The position numbers and the translations under genes are program-made. A stretch of DNA of 64,000 nt, from the NCBI RefSeq assembly GCF_009176705.1, contig NZ_AP021846.1, positions 404,001 to 468,000 on the forward strand. The letters are read 5' to 3'. A model generated the notes under the pieces. It had not been told where the DNA came from and ran no database searches. It was given only the letters and a program-made list of their open reading frames with translations. This stretch comes from Pseudoalteromonas sp. A25 (GTDB lineage Bacteria > Pseudomonadota > Gammaproteobacteria > Enterobacterales > Alteromonadaceae). The number at the start of each line of letters is the position of its first letter. Positions within the stretch are counted from its first letter, which is position 1. Shown one piece after another: positions 27,360 to 39,309 of this stretch.

Positions 27360-28520
27360 TTATGCCTTTTTTATTACATTATTGAATTGTTGGCGCATAA
27401 GGTTGGTGTATGCTTGCTTACTATAATTTTGCTGGCAGTAGTTATGAATAGCCTCAGGATCATATTGATTGTAATTTTGGTATAGCGTGGTTAACTGGAT
27501 AGATAAGCTGTCAACACTGTTTTTATCGGCTAGTAATCCAACTTTATCTGTTACGATGGTTTCAGGGCCGCCGCAGCGTGTTGCGATCACCGGTTTGCCC
27601 AGAGCAAGAGCTTCTATAAGTACGACACCAAATGTTTCGTATAGACTGGCTGACACTAAAGCGTTAGCACTTTTTATTTCCTCAAGTGCACGTTGGCGAG
27701 AGATGCTTCCGATAAATTTAATTTGCTTAGTTAACTGTAACTGCGAGCTCAGTGCTTCTAGATTCATGCGCTCTACGCCATCCCCAGCGATAGTTAGTGT
27801 AACCTGTTCATTTCCTTTGAAAGCGCGATGAAATGCTCTAATAAGCGTGTCGATGGCTTTATTTTTGTTTAAGGAACCTATAGAAATAAAAGAAAATGAC
27901 GTATTAGGCTGGGTATTTTCAAAGTCATCAAGAAAGCGTTGTTCGACCATATTTGGGATGATCCCCCAAGTTTGATGAGGTGCGTCGAATGCTTTTTTTA
28001 AATCTTCTGCAAAGGGTTTTGACACAGCAATTAATTTGTGTGCGTGCTCAAAAACGGTATTAGCTCGCGCCTTATCACTTGTAGAAACAAGCCCTCGGGC
28101 ATAAATTGAGCAGTGCTCAGTTACAATATAGGGAATACCATATTTAGCTGATAGCTGCTGCGCCACAACGCCACCGAATAATGCACATTGCGCATGGATG
28201 ACATCGGGCAGGCCATATTTTTTAATATACCGTTTAAATAAAAAGTGCAGGCCTGCTGTTACTATCACTGCATCAAATTTATCAGAGCGAGGCAACCACC
28301 TCATTAGGTGTAGCCTGTGCGTTGGGAGCTGTGAGTCGACAGACTCGGCTATTCCTTGTTTAAATATCGCTTTGTAATTTCGTAAACCATGCAAGCATAC
28401 TGCTAGTACTGAAATATTCATTCCTGACTCTTTCAATGCAATGGCTTGTTCTCGAAAAAAACTACCTGCGGCATCATGTGAGTCCGACGGATACCATGAG
28501 GGTAGTACTACGATATGCAT
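27360..28520 (-). CDS. Glycosyltransferase family 4 (GT-B), first gene of the minus-strand cassette
   Basis: Retaining glycosyltransferase, 386 aa. It begins HIVVLPSWYPSDSHDAAGSFFREQA, a common GT4 N-terminus. The C-terminal domain carries FISIGSLNKNKAIDTLIRAF and ASLYETFGVVLIEALALGKPVIAT with the conserved E-x7-E. On the minus strand AAGGAA lies eight bases before the ATG. A weak promoter (TAATAT as -10) may lie in 28540-28580. It heads the only minus-strand operon in the window. Sugar specificity unknown. Confidence 0.83.
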   Translation of the reverse strand: MHIVVLPSWYPSDSHDAAGSFFREQAIALKESGMNISVLAVCLHGLRNYKAIFKQGIAESVDSQLPTHRLHLMRWLPRSDKFDAVIVTAGLHFLFKRYIKKYGLPDVIHAQCALFGGVVAQQLSAKYGIPYIVTEHCSIYARGLVSTSDKARANTVFEHAHKLIAVSKPFAEDLKKAFDAPHQTWGIIPNMVEQRFLDDFENTQPNTSFSFISIGSLNKNKAIDTLIRAFHRAFKGNEQVTLTIAGDGVERMNLEALSSQLQLTKQIKFIGSISRQRALEEIKSANALVSASLYETFGVVLIEALALGKPVIATRCGGPETIVTDKVGLLADKNSVDSLSIQLTTLYQNYNQYDPEAIHNYCQQNYSKQAYTNLMRQQFNNVIKKA

Positions 28521-28624
28521 AAAAAAATTCCTTGATTATTTGCGCGTATATTAGCACATGGACGAGTTTGATAAACAGTAGGAATTGATGGGAAATTACC
28601 TCGCTTTCACGGAATATCTAGTAA

Positions 28625-28863
28625 AATACAATCAAATTTGATTTGCCAGAAAATGGTGAAATTAGAGCTTGTAGCTCACTTATTGATGATGAGTAGCTTG
28701 AAAAAGATAAGTTGGTAATTACTTGTTATGTACGTAATGAAAATATTGAAAAAGTACGCGAAGAAATAAACAGAATGTTGGAATAATAGCGAAAAAGCTC
28801 AATGACTATGGCAAGATGGTTTATGACCATGTAGAATTACGCGGCTATTATGTTCGCATATGA
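28625..28863 (+). pseudogene. Decayed small gene of unknown function
   Basis: This lies in the 391-base stretch between divergent genes (28521-28911). One frame (28625-28783) reads as protein-like sequence including IKFDLPENGEI, one TAG at 28691-28693, then LVITCYVRNENIEKVREEIN, before TAA TAG at 28784-28789. The next frame continues protein-like from 28789 to TGA 28861-28863 (KMVYDHVELRGYYVRI). The mix of a stop and a frameshift in otherwise coding-like sequence suggests a relic. I do not recognise the family. Nothing else is visible in the stretch. Confidence 0.4.
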
Positions 28864-28911
28864 AAATGTGGAATAAATCGAGCTGTTTAGGGGGTTATGA
28901 GGTGTTTGCAA

Positions 28912-29628
28912 GTGAATAAGCTATTGCTAAAGTTGAAAAGTGCGCCAGAGATCAATCAAAGGTTTGATGCATGCATTCAAGAAGATAGCAAAACAACTGA
29001 GGTCATCACTTTTATCAACCCTTATTCATATCTGCAGCTTCGAGATAAAGAACAGATCATTGATGGCGTTGATGCGATTTATACTGATGCGATATCTTCG
29101 GCGAAATACCTTAGTCGTTTACTTAAGCGACCAATTCCTAGAGTCAGTTTTGATCAAAGTTCTTTTGCGAAAGATTTTTTGCAGCGCGCAAATGAAGAGC
29201 AATTCGCTGTGTATTTTCTCGGCGCAAAAGAGCATGAGCTCGATAAAGCCATTGGTAACTTTAAAACGCATTATAAAAATATCAATATTGTTGGCTACCA
29301 CGACGGGTACTTCTCTGATGATGAGCAAATGATTGCACAGATCTTAGCTGCCCAACCAGACTTTGTAGTGTGCGGAATGGGCACACCCAGACAAGACGAG
29401 TTTGCTGTTAAGTTAAAGCAACGGGCTAAAGGTGGGATTAAACAGATTTATACGTGTGGTGGCTTTTTGCACCAAAGTGCTGAGTCATTAATTTATTATC
29501 CAGGCTGGATTGACAAGCTTCATTTGCGTTGGCTGTATAGAGTGTTTGAAAACTCTTATGTTATTAAAAGGCTGCTCACAAGCTACCCTCGGTTTTTCTA
29601 TTTAGTTCGAAAAGATTTCAAGTCATAA
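28912..29628 (+). CDS. WecG/TagA/CpsF-family glycosyltransferase
   Basis: Inverting glycosyltransferase of family GT26, 238 aa. Members add ManNAcA (WecG), ManNAc (TagA) or similar residues to lipid-PP-GlcNAc. Visible blocks are FINPYSYLQL, the DGVDAIYTDAI region, VYFLGAKEHELDKA, FVVCGMGTPRQDEF (the GxPxQ/E signature) and TCGGFLHQSAE. I chose GTG 28912 because GAGG lies nine bases upstream; the ATG at 28897 adds five residues and its G-rich site is only two bases away. It starts the plus-strand run after the inverted cassette. It could act on WecA product made by either copy at the start of the window. Confidence 0.8.
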   Translation: MNKLLLKLKSAPEINQRFDACIQEDSKTTEVITFINPYSYLQLRDKEQIIDGVDAIYTDAISSAKYLSRLLKRPIPRVSFDQSSFAKDFLQRANEEQFAVYFLGAKEHELDKAIGNFKTHYKNINIVGYHDGYFSDDEQMIAQILAAQPDFVVCGMGTPRQDEFAVKLKQRAKGGIKQIYTCGGFLHQSAESLIYYPGWIDKLHLRWLYRVFENSYVIKRLLTSYPRFFYLVRKDFKS

Positions 29629-29711
29629 ATAGCGTTTAGGTCAAATATTTTAAAGCTTAAACAGTAAGCGCATTCGTTGTATGTTTTTAATTGTTAGATG
29701 AAGAGAGTAAT

Positions 29712-30782
29712 TTGAAAGTTGCATATTTGCTGGTATTGAAAAATACCCAGTACCATAGCGTATACGATAAGGTCATTGCCCAGCTTGAGACTTGGCGAGC
29801 GCTAGGGGTTGACGCTAAATTATTTCTGGTTACACCTGAGGCAAATGAGCACCCCCATGTTGAGGTGATAGCGCCAGACTCAACAATTAAATTAATACGC
29901 AAATTAAAGCATGCGGTGGATTGTTTCAACCCGGATATTGTCTATCATCGTATGTGGGTTTTATCACCTTTGCTCGTGCCGCTGCTGTTGAGCGACTACA
30001 AAATGCTTGCTGAAATTAACACCGACACCGATATGGAAATCAGTCTTGAAAAGAGCCGTTCAATAAAAGGGTTTGCAACTTATATATACAATGCGCTGAC
30101 CAAGGCTTTTTACCAGCGCAGACTAGCTGGTGCCGTATCCGTCACAAAAGAGTTATCAGGCAGCGTATCGACTCAGCAGGTTGCCGTGATCCCAAATTCT
30201 ATTGCTGTCGAGGGGTTTAACTATCGTAAATCTGTTGACAAGTTGGACTCTAAATTATCGGTATTATTTGTGGGAACTCCAGGCTTGATGTGGCATGGTA
30301 TCGATATTCTGAATCAATTAGCACGTGAAACGAAAGGTAGGTTGGAGTTTCATGTCGTGGGTATGGAGCAGTCGGTATTATCAGAGCCTTCTGAAAATAT
30401 ACACTTTTATGGTTACTTACCAGTAGAGCAATATGCCGCTATTGCGCAATCTTGCTCTGTCGGCCTAGGTACTTTAGCGTTACACCGAAAAGGAATGAAA
30501 GAAGCGTGCCCCTTGAAGGTAAGAGAGTATTTGGCTGCAGGGTTGCCAGTAATACTACCCTATGAGGAAACTGCATTCTTAGAGCACAAGCCAGATTGGG
30601 TTTTAGAAATTGATTCGTCAAAAGATAGGCTTGATAAAGAAACGGTTGAGAAAGTTGTTGAGTTTACCAACTTGATGCACAACGTGATCATTGACCGCCA
30701 AGAGGCAGCACAGTATATCGGCAATGTTCAATTGGAAAGTAAAAGGGTGGAGTTTATGCAGGCTCTCGCAGGTGTGAAATAG
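29712..30782 (+). CDS. Glycosyltransferase (GT4-like, GT-B)
   Basis: Predicted cytoplasmic glycosyltransferase, 356 aa. It begins KVAYLLVLKNTQYHSVYDKV, with a C-terminal domain containing VLFVGTPGLMWHGIDILNQL and CPLKVREYLAAGLPVILPY, as in GT4 enzymes. I place the start at TTG 29712 because GAAGAG lies six bases upstream and the protein then opens with the first beta strand; a TTG at 29691 would add seven residues. It is followed two bases later by a GT2 gene. Specificity unknown. Confidence 0.75.
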   Translation: MKVAYLLVLKNTQYHSVYDKVIAQLETWRALGVDAKLFLVTPEANEHPHVEVIAPDSTIKLIRKLKHAVDCFNPDIVYHRMWVLSPLLVPLLLSDYKMLAEINTDTDMEISLEKSRSIKGFATYIYNALTKAFYQRRLAGAVSVTKELSGSVSTQQVAVIPNSIAVEGFNYRKSVDKLDSKLSVLFVGTPGLMWHGIDILNQLARETKGRLEFHVVGMEQSVLSEPSENIHFYGYLPVEQYAAIAQSCSVGLGTLALHRKGMKEACPLKVREYLAAGLPVILPYEETAFLEHKPDWVLEIDSSKDRLDKETVEKVVEFTNLMHNVIIDRQEAAQYIGNVQLESKRVEFMQALAGVK

Positions 30783-30783
30783 T

Positions 30784-31800
30784 ATGGAAGATACAAGTAT
30801 TGAGCCGTTAGTCTCTGTTTTGATACCTGCATATAACTGCACCAAAACAATCGAAGAGGCAATTAACTCAGTCATTTCACAAAGCTATAAAAATATTGAA
30901 ATTGTGGTCATAGATGATGCGAGTAAAGATAATACATATTCGGTCTTAAATAAGTTAACAAGTCAGTATCCTAATATCCGTTTGTATCAAAATGAAAAAA
31001 ATCTCGGATATTTAAGAACTTTTAATAAGTTACTGTCACTAGCCAAAGGCGAGTTTATCACCTTTTTAGACTCAGACGACTGGATTGCAGAGGATAAAAT
31101 AAGTAAACAGCTTACGCTGTTGCTTAAGCATGATGAATATGGCTTTTGTGGGACTGGCTTTAGTCGTACCAATAGCAAAGGTCAGGTTTACCAAGAAATT
31201 ATATTGCCGAGCGAGCACTCAGAGATAACAGCACACCTAGATAATGAAATAGAAGTGTGTTTTTGTGGCTCGTCAATAATGGTAAGAAAAAGTGTTGTGG
31301 ACGATGTTGGCGGTTACAACGAATTCTTTCTTGGCTGCCCTGCTGAAGATTATGACTGGATCAGGCGAATGGCGAACAAATACAAATGTACCAACATTCC
31401 AGAGTGCCTATATTTCTATCGTTTTTCCTTGGATTCGCTTACTAGAAATGTCAGCTACAATATCAAAGCTCAGTCAGCAGCGGAGCTGGCTTTTTTCTTT
31501 GATAAACAGCGCCAACAATACAACGGTCATGACGCTTTGAGTCATAGTCAGTATCAGCCAGAATTAGACGATTTTTTAGCGAAAAAACAAGCTGAATTTA
31601 ACCGCCATCCAGAGTGGTTAGAGCAAAAAGTCGTGATAAACGAAGCGATTCACGGCAATGTGAAAAATGTTATGAAAGCTTTGGGTCGCTTATTTAAGAT
31701 CAGCCCTGTTTGGGGAATCAGATCATCAATTATAGCAGTTGCAGTATTAATAATACCCAATACGCTTCTATTAGTAGTTAAATCACGATTTAAAAAGTGA
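30784..31800 (+). CDS. Glycosyltransferase family 2 (GT-A)
   Basis: Inverting glycosyltransferase, 338 aa. The GT-A core has VSVLIPAYNCTKTIEEAI at the N-terminus, VVIDDASKDNT, and the metal-binding DSDD motif near residue 98 (ITFLDSDDWIAEDK). A later EDYDWIRRM block provides the usual catalytic-base region. A C-terminal hydrophobic segment (about 312-333) may tether it to the membrane. It sits between another glycosyltransferase and a UDP-sugar dehydrogenase gene. Specificity unknown. Confidence 0.82.
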   Translation: MEDTSIEPLVSVLIPAYNCTKTIEEAINSVISQSYKNIEIVVIDDASKDNTYSVLNKLTSQYPNIRLYQNEKNLGYLRTFNKLLSLAKGEFITFLDSDDWIAEDKISKQLTLLLKHDEYGFCGTGFSRTNSKGQVYQEIILPSEHSEITAHLDNEIEVCFCGSSIMVRKSVVDDVGGYNEFFLGCPAEDYDWIRRMANKYKCTNIPECLYFYRFSLDSLTRNVSYNIKAQSAAELAFFFDKQRQQYNGHDALSHSQYQPELDDFLAKKQAEFNRHPEWLEQKVVINEAIHGNVKNVMKALGRLFKISPVWGIRSSIIAVAVLIIPNTLLLVVKSRFKK

Positions 31801-31848
31801 GTGCATAGAATTAACCGTCGCAAGACGAATAGAATTTCGAGGAATTGT

Positions 31849-34092
<2,244 letters not shown>

Positions 34093-34093
<1 letters not shown>

Positions 34094-34674
34094 TGACTTA
34101 CCAAAAACATGAGAGCGCGATTGTTGATGATGGCGCTTTAATCGGAGATGGTTCTCGAGTTTGGCATTTTGCCCATGTGTGTGCAGGCGCACAAATTGGT
34201 GAAGGGTGCTCGTTAGGGCAAAACGTGTTTGTGGGTAATAAAGTTACTATTGGCAATAATGTTAAAATTCAGAACAATGTGTCGGTATATGACAATGTGC
34301 ACTTAGAAAGCGATGTGTTCTGTGGTCCCAGTATGGTTTTTACTAATGTTTATAACCCGCGCTCATTTATTGAGCGCAAGAGTGAATATAAAAATACCCT
34401 TGTAAAAAAAGGGGCAACATTGGGTGCCAACTGTACTATCGTTTGCGGTGTTACGATTGGCGAGTACGCTTTAATTGGTGCCGGAGCTGTGATTAACAAA
34501 GATGTTAAGGCCTTTGCTTTGATGGTAGGGGTGCCTGCTAAACAAATTGGCTGGATCAGCAAGTATGGTGAGCAGTTAGACTTGCCATTGACGGGAACTG
34601 GCACCGCAATTTGCCCGCATACAAATGATAGATATCAATTAGAAGACGAACAATTGACCTTGCTTAGTGCATAG
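34093..34674 (+). CDS. wbpD: UDP-GlcNAc3NA N-acetyltransferase WbpD
   Basis: Left-handed beta-helix acetyltransferase, 193 aa, that N-acetylates the 3-amino group made by WbpE. Many hexapeptide repeats are visible (for example [20 protein letters not shown]), followed by [15 protein letters not shown] and [20 protein letters not shown]. Length and the [15 protein letters not shown] end match WbpD. It overlaps wbpB by one base, and the wbpE start lies 10 bases after its stop. Expected cofactor is acetyl-CoA. Confidence 0.88.
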
Positions 34675-34684
34675 TGGTGATATA

Positions 34685-35749
34685 ATGCAATTTATTGATT
34701 TAGCTGCTCAATACCAGCATCTTAAAACACGAATCGACAACAGAATACAAGAGGTTTTAGACCATGGCCAATACATTATGGGGCCTGAAGTGCAAGAGCT
34801 AGAGTCGCAGCTTGCCGACTATGTAGGAGTGAAGCATGCGATAACCTGTGCGAATGGTACAGATGCATTGACCTTGTCGCTTATGGTGTTAGATGTAAAA
34901 GAAGGCGATGCAGTTTTTTGTCCCACTTTCACATTTTTTGCAACCGCTGAAACAATCGCCTATGAAGGGGCAACGCCTGTTTTTGTTGATTCTAATCCAG
35001 ATACTTTTAACATCTGTCCGATTGATTTAGAAAAACGTATTCAAGCAGTGATAGCGCAAGGAAAATTAACACCTAAAGCAATTATCGCCGTTGACTTATT
35101 TGGTTTGCCGGCAGATTACCCCGCTTTGGAGGCGTTAGCCAAAAAGTATGATCTAAAATTAATAGAAGATGCAGCACAAGGCTTTGGTGGAGAAATTTCA
35201 GGGCAACGGGCTGGGTCGTTTGGGGATATTGCAACCACAAGCTTCTTTCCTGCCAAACCACTTGGGTGCTACGGTGATGGTGGTGCTATCTTTACCAACA
35301 ATGATGAGTATGCTGATCTAATTAGGTCTTATCGGGTGCATGGCAAAGGTAAAGATAAATACGATAATGTCAGAATTGGTATGAATAGTCGTTTAGATAC
35401 GATTCAAGCTGCTATTTTGCTCGAAAAGCTCGCAGAATTTCCGATTGAGTTGAAAAGTAGAAATGAAGCCGCATTACGGTATCACCAGCAACTTGCAGAT
35501 AAATTTAAAGTGCCTTCTGTGCCCCCAGGTTATGTGAGCTCTTGGGCTCAATATACATTGCAAAGTGAGCAACGAGACGCCGCAATGCAGCAGTATAAAT
35601 CGCAAGGCATACCAACCGTTATTTATTATGGCACCTGTATGCATGAGCAAACGGCGTTCGCACATTTAAACTATCAGGTTGGTGACTTTCCTATCGCTGA
35701 AAAACTGGCGCGTTCTGTATTTAGCTTACCCATGCATGGATACTTATGA
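34685..35749 (+). CDS. wbpE: PLP-dependent aminotransferase WbpE
   Basis: DegT/DnrJ/EryC1-family aminotransferase, 354 aa, that converts the 3-keto sugar nucleotide from WbpB to the 3-amino form. It begins MQFIDLAAQYQHLKTRIDNRI and carries LIEDAAQGFGGE and the PLP lysine Lys191 in FPAKPLGCYGDGG. I used ATG 34685, which has GGTGA four bases upstream; ATG 34667 overlaps wbpD. The protein stops at SLPMHGYL, somewhat earlier than usual, and the next 14 codons in another frame read INAAVEQMNGSRL, as if a frameshift removed the natural tail. The active site is intact. Confidence 0.85.
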   Translation: MQFIDLAAQYQHLKTRIDNRIQEVLDHGQYIMGPEVQELESQLADYVGVKHAITCANGTDALTLSLMVLDVKEGDAVFCPTFTFFATAETIAYEGATPVFVDSNPDTFNICPIDLEKRIQAVIAQGKLTPKAIIAVDLFGLPADYPALEALAKKYDLKLIEDAAQGFGGEISGQRAGSFGDIATTSFFPAKPLGCYGDGGAIFTNNDEYADLIRSYRVHGKGKDKYDNVRIGMNSRLDTIQAAILLEKLAEFPIELKSRNEAALRYHQQLADKFKVPSVPPGYVSSWAQYTLQSEQRDAAMQQYKSQGIPTVIYYGTCMHEQTAFAHLNYQVGDFPIAEKLARSVFSLPMHGYL

Positions 35750-35795
35750 TTAACGCTGCTGTTGAGCAAATGAATGGAAGTCGTTTGTAGTCACT

Positions 35796-36728
35796 ATGAA
35801 TATTTCAGTTGTTATTCCGCTATTTAATAAAGCAGAACACGTTGTCAGAGCTGTGGAGTCAGTGCTTCAACAAACTGTGCCTGTAAAAGAGGTGATTGTT
35901 GTTGATGATGGCTCTGAAGATGGCGGAGCAACAAAGGTTGAATCTCTTAAATATCAAAATGTTTTAATTCATAGGCAGGCTAATCACGGCGTATCTCATG
36001 CTCGTAATGTCGGAATTTCTTTGGCCTCTGGAGATTTTGTGGCATTTTTAGATGCCGATGATTATTGGCTACCTAATTTTATCGCGTTAATTACTGAGTT
36101 AAGGCAACTCTATCCCGCTGGTAAATTGTTGTGCACAGGATATGAGTTTAAAACTAAATTGGGCACGAAAAGAGCTATAAACTCTAAACTGTTAGCACCT
36201 CATGGTCTGATTGATGACTATTTTAGGGCGTGTTGTAATGAAGACTTACCTATTACAGCTTCTTCGGTCTGTATCGAGAAAAATATTTTAGAAGAGGTTG
36301 GTGGGTTTCCTGAAGACCTAAAGCTAGGTGAAGATCAAGTTGTTTGGGCAATGATTGCCTGTAAGTGGCCAATAGCCTATGTGCAACAAAGTGCCGTGGT
36401 TTATGATTTAATGGCGTCGAGCTCTGATCAGCAGCGTATAGATTATGTTGACCCCTCTCCACATTTAGCGGCTTTTAAGCAATTAGAAGAGCAGAGCCTA
36501 GTGCCAGATAGAATGCTCAATAGCCTCCATTACTTACAGCACTTAACCGTAATGAGTAGTATAAGAAGTAATCTTATTCATGGGCGAAAGCGTCAAGCTA
36601 TTAGGTTGTTACTCACTCACACAATGTTAAAGTGGGATTTTTATCGGTTATCCGCATTTTTACTCCTACTGGCTCCCACTTCGCTAAACATTTGGCTGTT
36701 AAATAAAGCCAAATCGTTGCGCGTATAG
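35796..36728 (+). CDS. Glycosyltransferase family 2 (GT-A)
   Basis: Inverting glycosyltransferase, 310 aa. It has VSVVIPLFNKAEHVVRAVESVL-like N-terminal strand, VVDDGSEDGG, and the DADD metal motif near residue 87 (FVAFLDADDYWLPNF). GEDQVVWAMIA occupies the catalytic-base region. A C-terminal hydrophobic stretch (about 278-300) may be membrane-associated. It lies between wbpE and a polymerase gene and probably acts on the same repeat. No clear Shine-Dalgarno. Specificity unknown. Confidence 0.8.
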   Translation: MNISVVIPLFNKAEHVVRAVESVLQQTVPVKEVIVVDDGSEDGGATKVESLKYQNVLIHRQANHGVSHARNVGISLASGDFVAFLDADDYWLPNFIALITELRQLYPAGKLLCTGYEFKTKLGTKRAINSKLLAPHGLIDDYFRACCNEDLPITASSVCIEKNILEEVGGFPEDLKLGEDQVVWAMIACKWPIAYVQQSAVVYDLMASSSDQQRIDYVDPSPHLAAFKQLEEQSLVPDRMLNSLHYLQHLTVMSSIRSNLIHGRKRQAIRLLLTHTMLKWDFYRLSAFLLLLAPTSLNIWLLNKAKSLRV

Positions 36729-36737
36729 GGGGGAGAC

Positions 36738-37880
36738 ATGGTCCGACAGCAGTATTTTACTTTCTTTGTAATAGTGGCCGTGGTTGGGTGCCTCTCGTAT
36801 GGGTCGTATAACCTATTGCCTGCCAACGCTATTTTTGAGTTATTAGTTGTTGGCTCACTACTGTTTGTTGCTAAGCGAATGCCAGTAAAAAGCTGGTATA
36901 TATTTGCATTTTGTACTGGTTACTTTGTTGTATGTATGGCGCTGGCATTATCTCGAGGAGCCCATCCGGTTGACTTTTTACTTGCATATAAAACCTACTT
37001 TTATTTGGCAATTTTGTGTTTTTTTTCTGCAAAAGTATTATTCACATCAGACATGATAAAGCTACTATGGCGCTCTATGTTATTGTTGTTTTTTGTAAAA
37101 TATGCGCTTTCGATTGTATTGAATGTGGGTGAGCGACCAGGGATATTTACGGAAAATAATTTTGAGATCATGTTTTTACTATTGTTGGGGTGTGCGGTAT
37201 GGAGTTTAAAAAGTAAGCTTTCGGCACTGGATTGGGCTATGCTGGGAGTTGTTATATTCCTCTCAGGCTCTCGCTCTGGTGTTATCTGCTTTTTAGCCAT
37301 GATGGTACTTTTGTATATAAAAGAGATGAATTGGAAAACCATCTTACAACTAGGCTTAGTCGGTATTGCAGGATTGGGAGTTGTTGCAATTTTTGTGTCT
37401 CGATTGTCGGGTGGCAGTGTTGAAGATATTGATAGAGTCGTTTTCTTTCAGCTTTTTTTAACGGCGATTGCTGATTGGCAATGGCACGAGTTTCTGTTTG
37501 GCTCTCCTGCATTAACTCCTTTACCCGCTCAAGCATGCGAGCGGTTAGCTTTTTATAAAACCTTGTTTAGTGCAAAAGACCCCACCATTTGTTACTCAGT
37601 TATTCTTCATTCTTATGTAACTCGAGCCATTTTTGACCATGGCTTTATTGGCCTGCTATCTACATTTTGGGTAATTAATACGTTGTTGAAAATGAGTGAT
37701 GTACAAAGAAGGGTAAGGTTGTCTGTATTGGCCATTTTGTTTTTAAATGGGGTGTCTGTAAGCTCTGTTAACAGTGTATATGCTGTACTTGGGCTTATTA
37801 TTGTGATGACTGGGTTATATCCGCACCGATTCGAGTTAGAAAAGCGCAAGCTTCATCTTTTGGACACAAAAAGTAATTAA
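36738..37880 (+). CDS. wzy: Wzy-like polysaccharide polymerase (first of two)
   Basis: Polytopic inner-membrane protein, 380 aa with roughly ten helices and no recognised enzymatic domain. The IFLSGSRSGVICF segment (about 175-187) and a long periplasmic loop (about 225-295) match the O-antigen ligase/polymerase layout. Wzy joins lipid-linked repeats on the periplasmic side. A six-G run ending in GGAG precedes the ATG. WaaL ligase is an alternative because the families share topology, but position inside a repeat-unit cluster favours Wzy. Confidence 0.68.
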   Translation: MVRQQYFTFFVIVAVVGCLSYGSYNLLPANAIFELLVVGSLLFVAKRMPVKSWYIFAFCTGYFVVCMALALSRGAHPVDFLLAYKTYFYLAILCFFSAKVLFTSDMIKLLWRSMLLLFFVKYALSIVLNVGERPGIFTENNFEIMFLLLLGCAVWSLKSKLSALDWAMLGVVIFLSGSRSGVICFLAMMVLLYIKEMNWKTILQLGLVGIAGLGVVAIFVSRLSGGSVEDIDRVVFFQLFLTAIADWQWHEFLFGSPALTPLPAQACERLAFYKTLFSAKDPTICYSVILHSYVTRAIFDHGFIGLLSTFWVINTLLKMSDVQRRVRLSVLAILFLNGVSVSSVNSVYAVLGLIIVMTGLYPHRFELEKRKLHLLDTKSN

Positions 37881-37990
37881 CGTAATAGTGTTTTAGCGAA
37901 GCAATACGGGTATCGACAATGTTGTACAAAAGTATAGTAGCTAATAAAAACTGCTAGTATTGAAATTACAGTGACAAGAGCGAACATGAT

Positions 37991-39157
37991 ATGAAAATTG
38001 TGGTGGTTGGTACTGGATACGTAGGCCTCTCAAACGCTGTGCTATTGGCACAACATAATGAGGTTGTTGCGCTCGATATTGTTCAAGATAGAGTCAATCA
38101 AATTAATAATAGAGTATCGCCAATTGAAGATACTGAAATCACAGATTTTTTAAGCAACAAAACACTGAACTTGATTGCTACGACGGATAAATCCTCAGCA
38201 TACGTTGGTGCGCAGTTTGTGGTTATCGCAACACCCACTGATTATGACCCTGATACAGGTTATTTTAATACCCAATCTGTTGAAGCGGTCATTAATGATG
38301 TGCTGCAGTTTAGCCCTAAAACAACCATTGTTATCAAGTCAACTGTACCGGTTGGTTTTACAAAACAACTATCTGAAAACCTCAAGGTAAGCAATCTTCT
38401 TTTTTCTCCCGAGTTTTTAAGAGAGGGCAAAGCACTTTTTGATAACTTGCATCCTTCTCGCATCATTGTAGGAGAGCGCTCTGAGCGAGCGAAAACTTTT
38501 GCTGAATTATTACAACAAGGCGCAATCAAAAAAGACATTGATGTACTTTTTACAGACTCTACTGAAGCTGAAGCTATAAAGTTGTTTTCTAATACCTATT
38601 TGGCTATGCGCGTTGCTTATTTTAATGAGTTAGATAGTTACGCTGAATCTCATGGCCTAAACTCTAAGCAAATTATTGAAGGTGTGTGTTTAGACCCCCG
38701 TATTGGTAATCATTATAATAACCCTTCTTTTGGTTATGGTGGCTATTGTTTACCGAAGGATACAAGGCAGCTGCTAGCAAACTATCAAGATGTACCTAAC
38801 AACATAATTCAAGCCATTGTTGATGCTAATACAACGAGGAAAGACTTTATTGCGGAGTCTATCGTAAACAAGCAGCCTAAGGTTGTAGGTATATATCGCC
38901 TTATAATGAAGGCAGGATCTGACAATTTTAGAGCGTCTTCTATTCAAGGTGTAATGAAACGTATCAAAGCCAAAGGGATAGAAGTGGTTGTGTATGAGCC
39001 TGTTTTAACAGATGAGTTATTTTTTAATTCACGGGTGATATCTGACCTAGACGTGTTTAAAAAAATGAGTGATGTGATTGTTTCAAACCGCATGGTTACC
39101 CAGTTGAGTGACGTTAAAGAGAAGGTTTATACACGAGACTTGTTTGGTTGCGACTAA
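37991..39157 (+). CDS. ugd: UDP-glucose 6-dehydrogenase Ugd
   Basis: NAD-dependent oxidation of UDP-glucose to UDP-glucuronate, 388 aa, the normal length for bacterial Ugd. The Rossmann motif [11 protein letters not shown] is at residues 7-17; [11 protein letters not shown] and [12 protein letters not shown] follow, and the catalytic Cys253 sits in [10 protein letters not shown]. It lies 110 bases after wzy; the gap shows nothing distinct. UDP-GlcA could feed either glycan in the window. Annotation is secure; the pathway is context only. Confidence 0.93.
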   Translation: MKIVVVGTGYVGLSNAVLLAQHNEVVALDIVQDRVNQINNRVSPIEDTEITDFLSNKTLNLIATTDKSSAYVGAQFVVIATPTDYDPDTGYFNTQSVEAVINDVLQFSPKTTIVIKSTVPVGFTKQLSENLKVSNLLFSPEFLREGKALFDNLHPSRIIVGERSERAKTFAELLQQGAIKKDIDVLFTDSTEAEAIKLFSNTYLAMRVAYFNELDSYAESHGLNSKQIIEGVCLDPRIGNHYNNPSFGYGGYCLPKDTRQLLANYQDVPNNIIQAIVDANTTRKDFIAESIVNKQPKVVGIYRLIMKAGSDNFRASSIQGVMKRIKAKGIEVVVYEPVLTDELFFNSRVISDLDVFKKMSDVIVSNRMVTQLSDVKEKVYTRDLFGCD

Positions 39158-39242
39158 AAAAACGTTGCAGTTTTAGCAGTAATGATGAGTGTAATGAGTT
39201 CGTGTGCATATAAGGAACTTGCGACACTAATACTATTGATGC

Positions 39243-39270
39243 TGGACTCTAAGCTACAGAAGCGTATAAT
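39243..39270 (+). promoter_or_regulatory. Candidate rfaH promoter
   Basis: TATAAT at 39265-39270 with TGGACT at 39243-39248 (16-base spacer; four of six -35 positions match). It lies 39 bases before the chosen rfaH start. Confidence 0.4.
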
Positions 39271-39309
39271 TTTAATTGCTGTAGGTTAAATGAGAAAATG
39301 GATTGTCTA

